Notes under the pieces: generated by a model
What the model was told of the DNA's origin: nothing
What the model saw: only the letters and a program-made list of their open reading frames with translations
The model's database searches: none
Origin: Synergistaceae bacterium
GTDB lineage: Bacteria > Synergistota > Synergistia > Synergistales > Aminobacteriaceae
DNA: 64,000 bases
Reading direction: 5' to 3'
Assembly (NCBI GenBank): GCA_017451025.1
Contig: JAFSSM010000037.1
Location: forward strand, 1-64,000
Program-made: the position numbers and the translations under genes
In this document: piece after piece, positions 27,837-36,219 of the stretch
How the letters are laid out: the number at the start of each line of letters is the position of its first letter
Position numbering within the stretch: position 1 is the first letter of the stretch

Positions 27837-29426
27837 ATGAAGAAAATTTTTCTCTGCATGACTATGATATTTGCGCTGGCTGTTCCTGCATATTCCGCTG
27901 AATACATCCCCGGTGATGTTCTTGTGGTGCTCAAGCCTTCGGACACTTCAGGAGAAGTTCAGGCTTCCGCTTTGCGCACACAGGTATTTGCGGCAAATTC
28001 CGGGACTCAGGTCAAAGAAGTGTATTCCTCCCTCTCAGACTCGGGCAAGGGAATTTACGCCCTTCTGCACTCAGATTCACAGTCTGCAGACGTTCTCGCA
28101 CAGCAGCTCCTCGATAATCCCGAAGTGCTTGCGGCTTCTCCAAACTACATTGTCAGGGCCGCAGTTACCCCTAATGATTCTTACATGAAAGACCTTTGGG
28201 GAATGGAGTATATCAATGCTCCGTCAGCTTGGGACATAACGACAGGAAGCAGTGATGTCTACGTAGCTGTGATAGACTCCGGAATCGATGACACTAACCC
28301 GGATTTGACGGACAACGTTGCGACTGAATACGGCACCAACGTAATCTACACGAACTCCGACTCGCCCAAAGACGACTACGGACACGGGACTCATGTTTCG
28401 GGAATAATCGGAGCGGCCGGCAATAACGGAAAGGGTGTAGCCGGAGTAAGCTGGAACGTTAAGCTGATTCCCATCAAGGCACTTGACGATAAAGGTACTG
28501 GCTCGTACAGCAACGTAATATCCGGCATGAATTACGCGGCAAACCTGATAAAGCAGGGAGTGAACATTTGCGCGGTTAATCTTTCTCTTGAGACGTACAT
28601 ACCGACAGCTCCGACACACGATAACCTGGTAAAAATGCCATTGTGGCGTGCATTCAAGGAGCTGGACGAACTGAACAAGGCCGTAATAGTTGTTGCGGCG
28701 GGGAATTATTCTGCGGTGATAGGCGAACCTACAACGACAACCCAGCGTTCGGGCGGAAGCGTGGTCTACGGTCCTGGAGAATATGTGTATCCGCCGTCGT
28801 TTACAGGGCTGGATAACATGATTTCGGTTTCTGCTCTGGGCAAGGACGGAGTTATCGCGAGCTTCAGCAACACGGGAGCAACGATTTCTGCGCCTGGCGT
28901 TGATATTCTGAGCACGTGGCTTCAAAGCAGCTGGATTAGGACGATTTTTAGCGACGGTATCAGCACGTCAACGATGAAGGGTACATCGATGGCCGCACCT
29001 CATGTTTCCGGAGCAATTGCACTTGTTGCCTCAATGAAGCCAGGTCTTACGGCCTATCAGCTCAAGCAGGCAGTGATAAACGGCAGTGAAATTTCCAGTG
29101 CGGAAGTTCAGGCGAGTGCGAGCGGTATTCTTGACGTAAGGGCAGTGCTGGATTACGTGGCGGCTAACACGGCAGCTCCGGACAACACGAATAACTCGGA
29201 CGAAACGGACACCAACAATACCCCTAACACTTCGGACAACACGACGAATCTTCCGCAGAAGAGCACTGAGAACAACGACTACAACGATTATACGGACTAC
29301 ACTCCGACGAACGAAGCATACGGCCAGAGAAATGCGGACAGCGGAGGCGGCGGATGCTCGGGGCTTATGCTGAATGTGTATGCTCTGGCACTGCTTATAC
29401 CGCTTGCCAAAAAGTTCATGGGCTGA
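27837..29426 (+). CDS. subtilisin-like surface protease with Synergist-CTERM-like tail
   Basis: Family S8 serine protease acting outside the cytoplasm. Signal peptide at 1-20 (KKIFLCMTMIFALAV, cleaved near AYSAE). A fervidolysin/I9-like propeptide begins at YIPGDVLVVLKP. The catalytic triad is Asp147 (AVIDSGID), His183 (GHGTHVSG) and Ser384 (GTSMAAPHVSG). After residue 440 comes an Asn/Asp/Thr-rich linker. The end is GGGGCSG, one hydrophobic helix and AKKFMG, a variant of the Synergist-CTERM tail with Cys followed by Ser instead of Asp. The protease may mature other surface proteins or degrade host protein. It is divergent from guaA. Confidence 0.92.
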   Translation: MKKIFLCMTMIFALAVPAYSAEYIPGDVLVVLKPSDTSGEVQASALRTQVFAANSGTQVKEVYSSLSDSGKGIYALLHSDSQSADVLAQQLLDNPEVLAASPNYIVRAAVTPNDSYMKDLWGMEYINAPSAWDITTGSSDVYVAVIDSGIDDTNPDLTDNVATEYGTNVIYTNSDSPKDDYGHGTHVSGIIGAAGNNGKGVAGVSWNVKLIPIKALDDKGTGSYSNVISGMNYAANLIKQGVNICAVNLSLETYIPTAPTHDNLVKMPLWRAFKELDELNKAVIVVAAGNYSAVIGEPTTTTQRSGGSVVYGPGEYVYPPSFTGLDNMISVSALGKDGVIASFSNTGATISAPGVDILSTWLQSSWIRTIFSDGISTSTMKGTSMAAPHVSGAIALVASMKPGLTAYQLKQAVINGSEISSAEVQASASGILDVRAVLDYVAANTAAPDNTNNSDETDTNNTPNTSDNTTNLPQKSTENNDYNDYTDYTPTNEAYGQRNADSGGGGCSGLMLNVYALALLIPLAKKFMG

Positions 29427-29444
29427 TAAAATTTCCCCTGTTGC

Positions 29445-29519
29445 GCCGGTGTGGCTCAGAGGTAGAGCAGCGCACTCGTAATGCGCAGGTCAACAGTTCG
29501 AATCTGTTCACCGGCTCCA
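29445..29519 (+). tRNA. tRNA-Thr (anticodon CGT)
   Basis: Full cloverleaf: acceptor GCCGGTG with CACCGGC, D-arm with GGCTCAGAGGTAGAGC, anticodon stem GCGCA/TGCGC around loop CTCGTAA (anticodon CGT), T-arm with GTTCGAATC, then an encoded CCA. Confidence 0.95.
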
Positions 29520-29537
29520 TAATTACAGACAAAAAAT

Positions 29538-29567
29538 AACCCGTCTTAATTCGTAAGGCGGGTTTTT
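29538..29567. terminator. bidirectional Rho-independent terminator
   Basis: AACCCGTCTTA pairs with TAAGGCGGGTT across a five-base loop. T residues follow on the plus strand and, in reverse, A residues precede it, so it can stop transcription from both the tRNA-Thr side and the convergent rho gene. Confidence 0.85.
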
Positions 29568-29592
29568 CCTTATTCTTCTTTGGGAACGTGTA

Positions 29593-31047
29593 TCAGGTAA
29601 GTTTTATTGAGCTCAGAAACTCGCTGTTGTTCTCTGTCTGTCTCAGCTTGTCCAGTATCAGGTTCAGTGCTCCGGCCTCATCGACCCCCGCAATTCTTTT
29701 CCTCAATATCCATAAACGTTTAAGTTCTTCTTCAGGCATCAGTAATTCCTCACGGCGTGTACCTGATTTCGTTATGTCTATCGCAGGAAAAATTCTCTGA
29801 TCCGCCAGTTTTCGCGATAAGTGCAGCTCCATGTTGCCCGTACCCTTGAACTCCTCGTAGATAACGTCGTCCATCCTTGAGCCTGTATCCGTCAGAGCAG
29901 TACCTATTATCGTAAGGCTTCCGCCCTCCTCGAAATTTCGTGCTGCACCGAAAAATCTCTTGGGGAAATACAGTCCAGAAGGGTCAAGTCCTCCCGACAA
30001 AGTACGTCCTGACGGCGGAACGGTCAGGTTTGATGCGCGGGCAAGCCTCGTAATCGAGTCCAGAAGGATAACTACATCTCTCTTGGCCTCCACGAGTCGC
30101 TTGGCCTTCTCCAGCGCAAGATTAGCTACCCTGATGTGTTCGTCCGAAGGCCGGTCAAACGTTGACGCGATAACCTCACCGTCGATTGAGCGCGAAATGT
30201 CCGTAACTTCTTCGGGACGCTCGTCGATGAGCAGTGCCATGATTATCACGTCGGGTGAATTTGCGGTTATGGCCTTCGCTATGCGCTTGAGGAGCGTGGT
30301 CTTTCCGGCTTTGGGCGGCGAAACTATCAGTGCCCTCTGGCCAAGTCCGATGGGTGCGAACATATCTACAAGCCTAGTCGCTAAATCTTTCGAGTCATAT
30401 TCCAGGCTTAGGCGTTTATTCGGGAAAACAGGGGTCAATTGCGCAAAGACTGCCCTGTTCCGTGAGTGCTCGGGGTCAGTGAAGTTGACAGTCTCAACCC
30501 TCAATAATGCCTCGTAGTGTTCCTGTTCTCGCGGCGGCCTTATGAGTCCCCAGATTACGTCGCCGTTCCTGAGTCCGAAGCGCCTTATCTGCGAACTGGA
30601 CAGGTATACGTCGCTGTCGGTAGGGAGCATTCCTTTCGGCCTGAGGAACCCGAAATTCTCGGGCAAAATCTCGAGCGTACCGCCGCCGAACCTGTAGTTC
30701 ATGCTCTCTGCCTGCGCCTTCAGTATGGCGATAATCACGTCGTCCTTGCGCATAGTTACCGGAGCATTAACGTCAAATTCCTTCGCCAGCTTCCTCAAGT
30801 CCGGTGCACCCTTCGACGCAAGCATTGCGTACGTGTATTTGGGCTTGGGGTGCTGAATCATTTCGCGTCTTCCGCCTCTGTAGGGCATAGGCTCTTCCGT
30901 TTCATCAAGCTCTTCCGGCTCCATAATATCCTGAGACCTGTCGCCGTAACTTTCCTCCTGAATCGCACGGACTTCCTCGCTAAGCTCCTCAGGAGTCATC
31001 CCTGAAGTGGTTCGTGTCTCCATTTCTGTCATTTTCCTTCTTGGCAT
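29593..31047 (-). CDS. rho: transcription termination factor Rho
   Basis: Hexameric RNA-dependent ATPase that ends transcription. After an acidic, flexible N-terminal extension (1-65) come the Rho N-terminal helical domain (about 75-120) and the RNA-binding cold-shock-like domain (FGFLRP). The RecA-type core has Walker [11 protein letters not shown], the LIDERPEEV strand, the [14 protein letters not shown] Walker B region and the [17 protein letters not shown] loop. Length is 484. An AAGGAAGA box precedes the ATG. It stands alone between two terminators. Confidence 0.97.
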   Translation of the reverse strand: MPRRKMTEMETRTTSGMTPEELSEEVRAIQEESYGDRSQDIMEPEELDETEEPMPYRGGRREMIQHPKPKYTYAMLASKGAPDLRKLAKEFDVNAPVTMRKDDVIIAILKAQAESMNYRFGGGTLEILPENFGFLRPKGMLPTDSDVYLSSSQIRRFGLRNGDVIWGLIRPPREQEHYEALLRVETVNFTDPEHSRNRAVFAQLTPVFPNKRLSLEYDSKDLATRLVDMFAPIGLGQRALIVSPPKAGKTTLLKRIAKAITANSPDVIIMALLIDERPEEVTDISRSIDGEVIASTFDRPSDEHIRVANLALEKAKRLVEAKRDVVILLDSITRLARASNLTVPPSGRTLSGGLDPSGLYFPKRFFGAARNFEEGGSLTIIGTALTDTGSRMDDVIYEEFKGTGNMELHLSRKLADQRIFPAIDITKSGTRREELLMPEEELKRLWILRKRIAGVDEAGALNLILDKLRQTENNSEFLSSIKLT

Positions 31048-31082
31048 GTGATCTTCCTTTTAAGTGTGAATGTTGTGGATAA

Positions 31083-31115
31083 GGACAAAGGGGGAAAAAT
31101 TGATTTCCCCCAAAG
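31083..31115 (-). terminator. hairpin after pfkA
   Basis: On the minus strand GGGGGAAAT pairs with TTTTTCCCCC across a short loop and is followed by TTTGTCCTT. It lies just after the pfkA stop. Confidence 0.6.
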
Positions 31116-31123
31116 GTAAAGCA

Positions 31124-32089
31124 CTAGTTCATTTTGTTGATCAGGCTCAACATCTCCGGACTTAAGGATTTATGCTCGCTCCATGCCCTCTCGAGCGGGC
31201 TTAGGGTGAGCTTATGGTTGATGTTCCCGACCATCATTCCCGACTTGCCGATCATGAGGTTTTCCGTAGCAAATGCTCCCATTCTTGTAGCGAGCACAAC
31301 GTCAAACGATGTCGGATGTCCTCCGCGCTGAATATACCCCAGCACCGTAACGCGTGCATCATATCCGCCAGCGTCGGCGAGCTGTTCGCGCATCTCTGCC
31401 GCAGTCATCACGCCCTCAGCCAGAATAATCAGCGTGTGGGTCTTGTGCTGTTCGTGGGACTGCTTGAGAATTTTGACCAGGTTACCGATGCTCAGAGGCA
31501 GTTCCGGAACTACTGCGTACTCTGCTCCTGTCGCTACTGCAACTTCCAGAGCGAGGAAGCCGGCGTTGCGTCCCATCACCTCGACCACAAATAGCCTCTC
31601 GTGGCTGGAAGCGGTGTCGCGCAGTTTCATGATGGCATCGAGCGCGGTGTTCACAGCTGTATCGAACCCTATGGTCTCGTCGGTGCCTGTAATGTCATTG
31701 TCGATCGTCCCGGGAATGCCTATCGTCGGGAAGCCCAGATCGTGAAGGGCCTTCGCCCCGTGAAATGACCCGTCTCCGCCGATGACTACCAGGCCGTCAA
31801 TTCCTGCCTTCTTCATCTGCTCAAGTGCCTCTTCGCGCCCTTCGGGAGTCCTGAAGCGTTCACTGCGTGCTGTCCTCAAAATAGTTCCGCCCTTGTGGAT
31901 TATCCCGCCGACTGCCGCACGGTCAAGGGGCACAAAATCTCCCTCGATGAGGCCCTCATATCCCCGCATTACTCCGATGCACTCTTTATCGTTGAACATA
32001 CAGGTACGGGCAACGGCTCTGACTGCCGCGTTCATTCCCGGCGAGTCTCCGCCGCTCGTAAGTACAGCGATACGGTCCATCTTAATCAT
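31124..32089 (-). CDS. pfkA: ATP-dependent 6-phosphofructokinase
   Basis: Phosphorylates fructose 6-phosphate to the 1,6-bisphosphate in glycolysis. The N-terminal ATP site TSGGDSPGMNA has the Gly (GGDS) typical of ATP-using enzymes. The catalytic GIPGTIDNDI segment, with its catalytic Asp, and the MGRNAGFLAL and GYIQRGGHPTSFD segments are present. Length of 321 is normal for the bacterial allosteric type. An AGGAAGAGAG box precedes the chosen ATG; a second Met three codons later is also possible. Confidence 0.97.
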   Translation of the reverse strand: MIKMDRIAVLTSGGDSPGMNAAVRAVARTCMFNDKECIGVMRGYEGLIEGDFVPLDRAAVGGIIHKGGTILRTARSERFRTPEGREEALEQMKKAGIDGLVVIGGDGSFHGAKALHDLGFPTIGIPGTIDNDITGTDETIGFDTAVNTALDAIMKLRDTASSHERLFVVEVMGRNAGFLALEVAVATGAEYAVVPELPLSIGNLVKILKQSHEQHKTHTLIILAEGVMTAAEMREQLADAGGYDARVTVLGYIQRGGHPTSFDVVLATRMGAFATENLMIGKSGMMVGNINHKLTLSPLERAWSEHKSLSPEMLSLINKMN

Positions 32090-32193
32090 AATAGCAACTC
32101 TCTTCCTTTCGTGTGAGCTGTTTAATTTTGTGGAATTACTCCCATATTTTAACGATTAAGCCCGCTTTTCGTCTATTCGTGAATTTCGTTATG

Positions 32194-32949
32194 CTACTCA
32201 GACTGAAGCTCATCGATTCTCGTGTTAATTTCTCCGGCTTCCTTGTCCAGTGCCTCAAGCTGTTTGCGCAGTGCCTCGCGGTCTGCGTTGAGCTTCTCGT
32301 TGCGCTTGAGCAGACGGTCAACTTCGAGCCTGTTTGCGGCCTTGCCTCCGCCGATTTTTGCTCTGTCCTTCGTGAGATCCCACACCCACGTAACATCTCC
32401 TCTGGTCGCCATCGCCATACTAATTGCGCTGTCGAAGATGACTCTTACGTCCTTTGCGCCGTCGAGGATTTCCTTTCCGGTCTTTGGGTCATAGCGCGGG
32501 AAAAACACCATTCCGTCACGAGAACCCTGAATCTTGAAGTTGAAGCGTTTGTCATAGTCGATAGGCGAATACTTGTTCTTGCCGACCATCATTGTAATGT
32601 GCTTGTCGAACGGCCCGGCATACATTGGTACTCCCCTGACGTTAATATCAATGTGGAACGGAATGGACTCGCCCAAGTTCAGGTTCTTCAAGAGCGTGTA
32701 CTTGTAGTTCTCCATTTCGTCGGCAGTCCAGAGGTTTTTTTCGGCCTCTGAAGCTACGAGAGCCTCTACGTACTCGTTGGAATAGTATGTAGCTTTGACT
32801 TTTACGGTCTGGTCGCCGTCCTTGTCCCTTACTTCGGTCTCGTGAGACCACTGTGCAAGGACAGGGTCAATTTTCTCTGCCGCAAATGACAGGGCAGGTA
32901 CGCACAGCAATACAGCAAGGATTGACGCTGAAAGTTTACGGTTAAGCAT
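32194..32949 (-). CDS. secreted protein with a C-terminal coiled coil
   Basis: I do not recognise the family. Residues 1-23 are a clear signal peptide (LNRKLSASILAVLL, cleaved near SFAAE). A central domain of about 160 residues is rich in beta-type and aromatic residues. The last 50 residues have a heptad-like pattern of Leu, Glu and Arg (from LEVDRLLKRNEKL on) and should form a coiled coil. A periplasmic or surface role is likely. It stands alone with no informative neighbour. Confidence 0.7.
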   Translation of the reverse strand: MLNRKLSASILAVLLCVPALSFAAEKIDPVLAQWSHETEVRDKDGDQTVKVKATYYSNEYVEALVASEAEKNLWTADEMENYKYTLLKNLNLGESIPFHIDINVRGVPMYAGPFDKHITMMVGKNKYSPIDYDKRFNFKIQGSRDGMVFFPRYDPKTGKEILDGAKDVRVIFDSAISMAMATRGDVTWVWDLTKDRAKIGGGKAANRLEVDRLLKRNEKLNADREALRKQLEALDKEAGEINTRIDELQSE

Positions 32950-33087
32950 CTCAGTAAAAAAATTCCTTCCGGTTTAGATTTTTCAGGTGAACTCTATTAT
33001 CCGACTGGTTTGTAGCTAAATTATGGGGTAATAAAAATTTTGGGCTATTATACAACAAGTTGTTGCTCTGTCCAGAGAGTAAGATTA

Positions 33088-33116
33088 TTGACACCCCCGC
33101 GAAAAAATGTTAATTT
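33088..33116 (+). promoter_or_regulatory. predicted promoter of the partner-switching operon
   Basis: A perfect -35 box TTGACA (33088-33093), a 17-base spacer, and TAATTT (33111-33116) as -10. CGCG repeats flank the -10 region, which could be an operator. It lies 69 bases before the STAS gene within a 235-base gap that holds nothing else. Confidence 0.55.
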
Positions 33117-33184
33117 ACGCGAAATCCATTACACAATAATTTATTCATGTGCATCTTTTGTGTGCACCATTTGGAGGTTTTACT

Positions 33185-33490
33185 ATGGCACTTACTATTA
33201 ACAAGACAGCATCAGGCAATGCACTTAGCATTTCGCTTGAAGGCCGTCTCGACACCACCACAGCACCCCAGCTTGAAGCAGAACTCAACACCGGCATTAC
33301 GGGCGTAACGTCGCTTGTGTTTGACATGTCGAAACTCGCCTATATATCTTCAGCGGGCCTTCGTGTACTGCTTAAGGCCCAGAAGACCATGAACAAGCAG
33401 GGCAGCATGTCGATTAGGAACGCGGGCCAGGAAATTCAGGAAATCTTCAAGGTAACGGGCTTCGACGAAATCCTCAACATCGAGAATTAG
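33185..33490 (+). CDS. STAS-domain anti-sigma factor antagonist
   Basis: Single STAS domain of 101 residues like SpoIIAA/RsbV. In partner switching the unphosphorylated form binds an anti-sigma or switch kinase; phosphorylation of a Ser in the conserved loop stops binding. The loop reads LAYISSAGLRVLL, with Ser55/Ser56 at the phosphosite, although the usual Asp before it is Ile. I start it at ATG 33185 after a TTGGAGG box; an in-frame ATG at 33149 lacks such a site. It leads a six-gene set that also contains a PP2C phosphatase with a HATPase domain, which is probably its partner. No sigma factor is nearby. Confidence 0.9.
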   Translation: MALTINKTASGNALSISLEGRLDTTTAPQLEAELNTGITGVTSLVFDMSKLAYISSAGLRVLLKAQKTMNKQGSMSIRNAGQEIQEIFKVTGFDEILNIEN

Positions 33491-33495
33491 TCTTT

Positions 33496-34422
33496 ATGCT
33501 CAGTTTCAGGTCTGTAACCCTCAGTGACCGCAAGATGATTGAGGGTTACTTTTTTAAGTGGGGGGAACACTCCTGCCAGCACTCGTTCATGTCCGTGTTC
33601 GGTACGCAGGGCAAGTACGGGGACAGAATTTGCGAGCAAGACGGTTTTCTCTACATCTTCCGCTCGAAACGCGGCACTCCAAAAGAAAGAGTCTATCTGT
33701 TTCCTTCTGGAGACTATTCACGAAGAGATGACCTGCGCAGGGCTGTCCTCAATGTTATTGATGACGCTCACAGCCATAACACTGCGGTAAGGTTCGACAC
33801 GATCACTGCGTCTTCATGGGCAATCCTTCAGGAGATACTGCCCGGCAGGTTCAGAGGTCAGCCCAACCGAGACTACAACGAGTACATACATTCAGCCGCA
33901 AACCTGGCTTCATACCCGGGGAGCGGCTTTGCTTCGAGGCGGTATGACTACAGGACGTTCTTCCGGCGTTACGCTGGTAGGGTAAGCATAGAGCTGATAA
34001 CACCGAAAATTATTCCTGCACTGCTTGAGTTCCAGAAACGCTGGCTGTCTTCAAGGATAGAGCGCGGAATGTACATGAAGGATGCACTGATCGAGGAAGA
34101 TGTTGCGGACAGAAGATTCCTTGAGCATTACGCAGAACTTGGCCTGTCGGGAATCGTCGTGTACCTTGACGGGAAAATAGCAGGCTACGCTTTCGGTGCA
34201 CCGATGTCCGGCGGGTATTATGACGTGCTCGTCGAGAAGGGGGACGTGAACGTTCAGGATATATACTGCGTTCTTGTCCGCGAACTCGTAGCCCGGTGCT
34301 GTGCGGGCTTCAACTGGATAAACCGCGAGGAAGACTGCGGCGAAGAAGGTATGCGCCGTGCAAAGATGTCATACAGACCTGATTTCTTCATCGAGAAGGT
34401 AACTGCCTACGAAATAACATGA
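33496..34422 (+). CDS. DUF2156/LPG-synthase C-terminal domain protein
   Basis: Soluble GNAT-fold protein like the C-terminal domain of MprF (lysyl-phosphatidylglycerol synthase), which moves an amino acid from tRNA to a lipid. The C-terminal NREEDCGEEGMRRAKMSY motif is the family signature. There is no membrane flippase part, so it may aminoacylate another acceptor in the cytoplasm. The start is six bases after the STAS stop, and the stop overlaps the next gene by four bases. The context suggests its activity or output is tied to the partner-switching proteins. Confidence 0.82.
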   Translation: MLSFRSVTLSDRKMIEGYFFKWGEHSCQHSFMSVFGTQGKYGDRICEQDGFLYIFRSKRGTPKERVYLFPSGDYSRRDDLRRAVLNVIDDAHSHNTAVRFDTITASSWAILQEILPGRFRGQPNRDYNEYIHSAANLASYPGSGFASRRYDYRTFFRRYAGRVSIELITPKIIPALLEFQKRWLSSRIERGMYMKDALIEEDVADRRFLEHYAELGLSGIVVYLDGKIAGYAFGAPMSGGYYDVLVEKGDVNVQDIYCVLVRELVARCCAGFNWINREEDCGEEGMRRAKMSYRPDFFIEKVTAYEIT

Positions 34423-36203
34423 ACAAGCTAGAAGCGAGCATATCGCTGTTGATAATAACGTGTTTTGCGGCGGCTCAGTACATGTTCCTTGCGGGAGTAC
34501 CGGAAGACCTGCCGCATTTTGCTTTTCTGTGCATCACTAACTTTGTCGGCTTCCTGATAGCGTTATCGTTCTTCTTCGGGGAGCTTTTCCGTCTCGACGC
34601 AAGGCAGGTAAAGCAGAGCATGGTCTTGGCCGCCGAGCTTGTGGCGTTCAACATGTTCATGCTCTTGGGCGCAAGTGGTGCAGGGCCTACGAATACTGCG
34701 GCTGTTCTGTCGGTGTATTTCGTGTTTGTTGTTGCGATTGAGGCCGTGTTCCTGCACCGCAAGCCGACGCTCAACATGACGGCAGGTGTTGCGGTAGTGT
34801 TCGCGGGTGTGTTCTTGGCGACAGGGGCTGACTTGGCAGGACTGGCGAACGTTCACATACTCTACCTGATTGCGGCTGATGCTGCGTTTGCGCTTTACAT
34901 CATTACGGCGGGAGCTTACGCAGTCTCGTCGAACCCGTCAATTCTGGCGATGGGACAGATGTTCTTCTGCTTTGTGTTCTCGCTGGCGTTCTGGGGGGCC
35001 GATGCACTGATATTTGGAGCGTCATTCTCTCTTCCGGCGGACGGTATGTTCTGGGGGAGCGTGATATTCATCAGCTTCTTCATACGCGGGCTGTACACAA
35101 TAGTGCAGATTTACGCACAGCGTTACGTGAGTCCCTTGAGCACCTCGCTGATATTCTCGACAGAAATAATCATCACTATGCTTCTGTCCCCTCTTCAGGC
35201 AGTAATAAGCGGCACAGTTCCCGACGCAATCACCCCGTCAAAGGCCGCAGGAGGAGTAATGATAGTTCTCGGCCTCCTGATAACCGAGCCGAACTTCATG
35301 AATGTGGTGCGAAAGGTCTTAGCTTTCCGGCCGTCAATAAACACTTCGGACATGAAGCGCGGTGTTCATCTCGCCGCAATATCCGCTGTAATGTATTTCC
35401 TGATGGACGTACCTGTTCAGCTCACGGGACTCCTGCCTGTTCACACGGGGATAAAGACGTTCCTGCCGTTCACTCTGGGCCTGTTCTTCGGAATGTACGG
35501 AGCCGTCGGGTGCTGTCTGGGCTGTATAGCCGGAAGCCTAGCTCTGGGTTCTTGGCCCGCAGGTGCTGCTGCTGAATGCACGTATATTCTCGTTGCAGGG
35601 CTGGGTATGTTCTACGGCTGGCACACTTTCTCCGGCACGCACAGCGTACGCTTCCTCAAGCCTGGACACTACATCACGTATCTGCTGCTCGTGCTTGTTC
35701 TGTCAGCATTGAGCCTCGATGTAGGAGTCGCCGCGTCGTACATCCTCACAGGAATATTCATTGCCCTTCCGGTAAATATTCTCTTAGGGAGTCTGCTGTC
35801 CGTTGAGCCGGTGCTTCCTGCCGGGTACAGCCTGGCCTGCGACGCTGATTTCAGCCTTACGCCAGGAGCAGAGTCCCTCGACGAAGCTAACAGCATTTTT
35901 GAGGAGTCAGGCGAAAAGCACGATGTTCCGATGAAGCGGGTGTTCGAGATTCAGAGCTTGCTTGAAGAGTTGTCGATAAGGATATTCGGCGCACTCCCTG
36001 ACACGGTGATAAACGTCAGAGTAATTTACGGCGAGGCTGTCTCAATGAAGCTGTCTTACAGCGGGGCAAAATATAACCCGTTCACGATTTCTGCAGGGGA
36101 TGACGTGCTTGATATTACGGGGCTGAAAATCATAAAGCACCGTGCACTCCGGGCATCCTTCAGCCGCAGAGGCAGCAGGAATCATGTTCACGTAGTCGTC
36201 TAG
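34419..36203 (+). CDS. EamA permease fused to extra membrane helices and a HATPase-like tail
   Basis: Unusual 594-residue membrane protein. Residues 1-300 have about ten helices in two EamA (DMT superfamily) repeats. Residues 315-470 form a second hydrophobic block of five or six helices (with IKTFLPFTLGLFFGMYG) that resembles ECF-S or MASE-like sensor domains. Residues 490-594 are soluble and follow the outline of an anti-sigma HATPase domain: a helix with EIQSLLEELSIRIFG, a KYNPF segment like the PYNPL of the next gene, then GLKIIKHRALRASF. The N and G boxes needed for ATP are not recognisable, so it may be a binding-only module. It overlaps its upstream neighbour by four bases. Confidence 0.75.
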   Translation: MNKLEASISLLIITCFAAAQYMFLAGVPEDLPHFAFLCITNFVGFLIALSFFFGELFRLDARQVKQSMVLAAELVAFNMFMLLGASGAGPTNTAAVLSVYFVFVVAIEAVFLHRKPTLNMTAGVAVVFAGVFLATGADLAGLANVHILYLIAADAAFALYIITAGAYAVSSNPSILAMGQMFFCFVFSLAFWGADALIFGASFSLPADGMFWGSVIFISFFIRGLYTIVQIYAQRYVSPLSTSLIFSTEIIITMLLSPLQAVISGTVPDAITPSKAAGGVMIVLGLLITEPNFMNVVRKVLAFRPSINTSDMKRGVHLAAISAVMYFLMDVPVQLTGLLPVHTGIKTFLPFTLGLFFGMYGAVGCCLGCIAGSLALGSWPAGAAAECTYILVAGLGMFYGWHTFSGTHSVRFLKPGHYITYLLLVLVLSALSLDVGVAASYILTGIFIALPVNILLGSLLSVEPVLPAGYSLACDADFSLTPGAESLDEANSIFEESGEKHDVPMKRVFEIQSLLEELSIRIFGALPDTVINVRVIYGEAVSMKLSYSGAKYNPFTISAGDDVLDITGLKIIKHRALRASFSRRGSRNHVHVVV

Positions 36204-36219
36204 GAAAGGAAAACAGATT

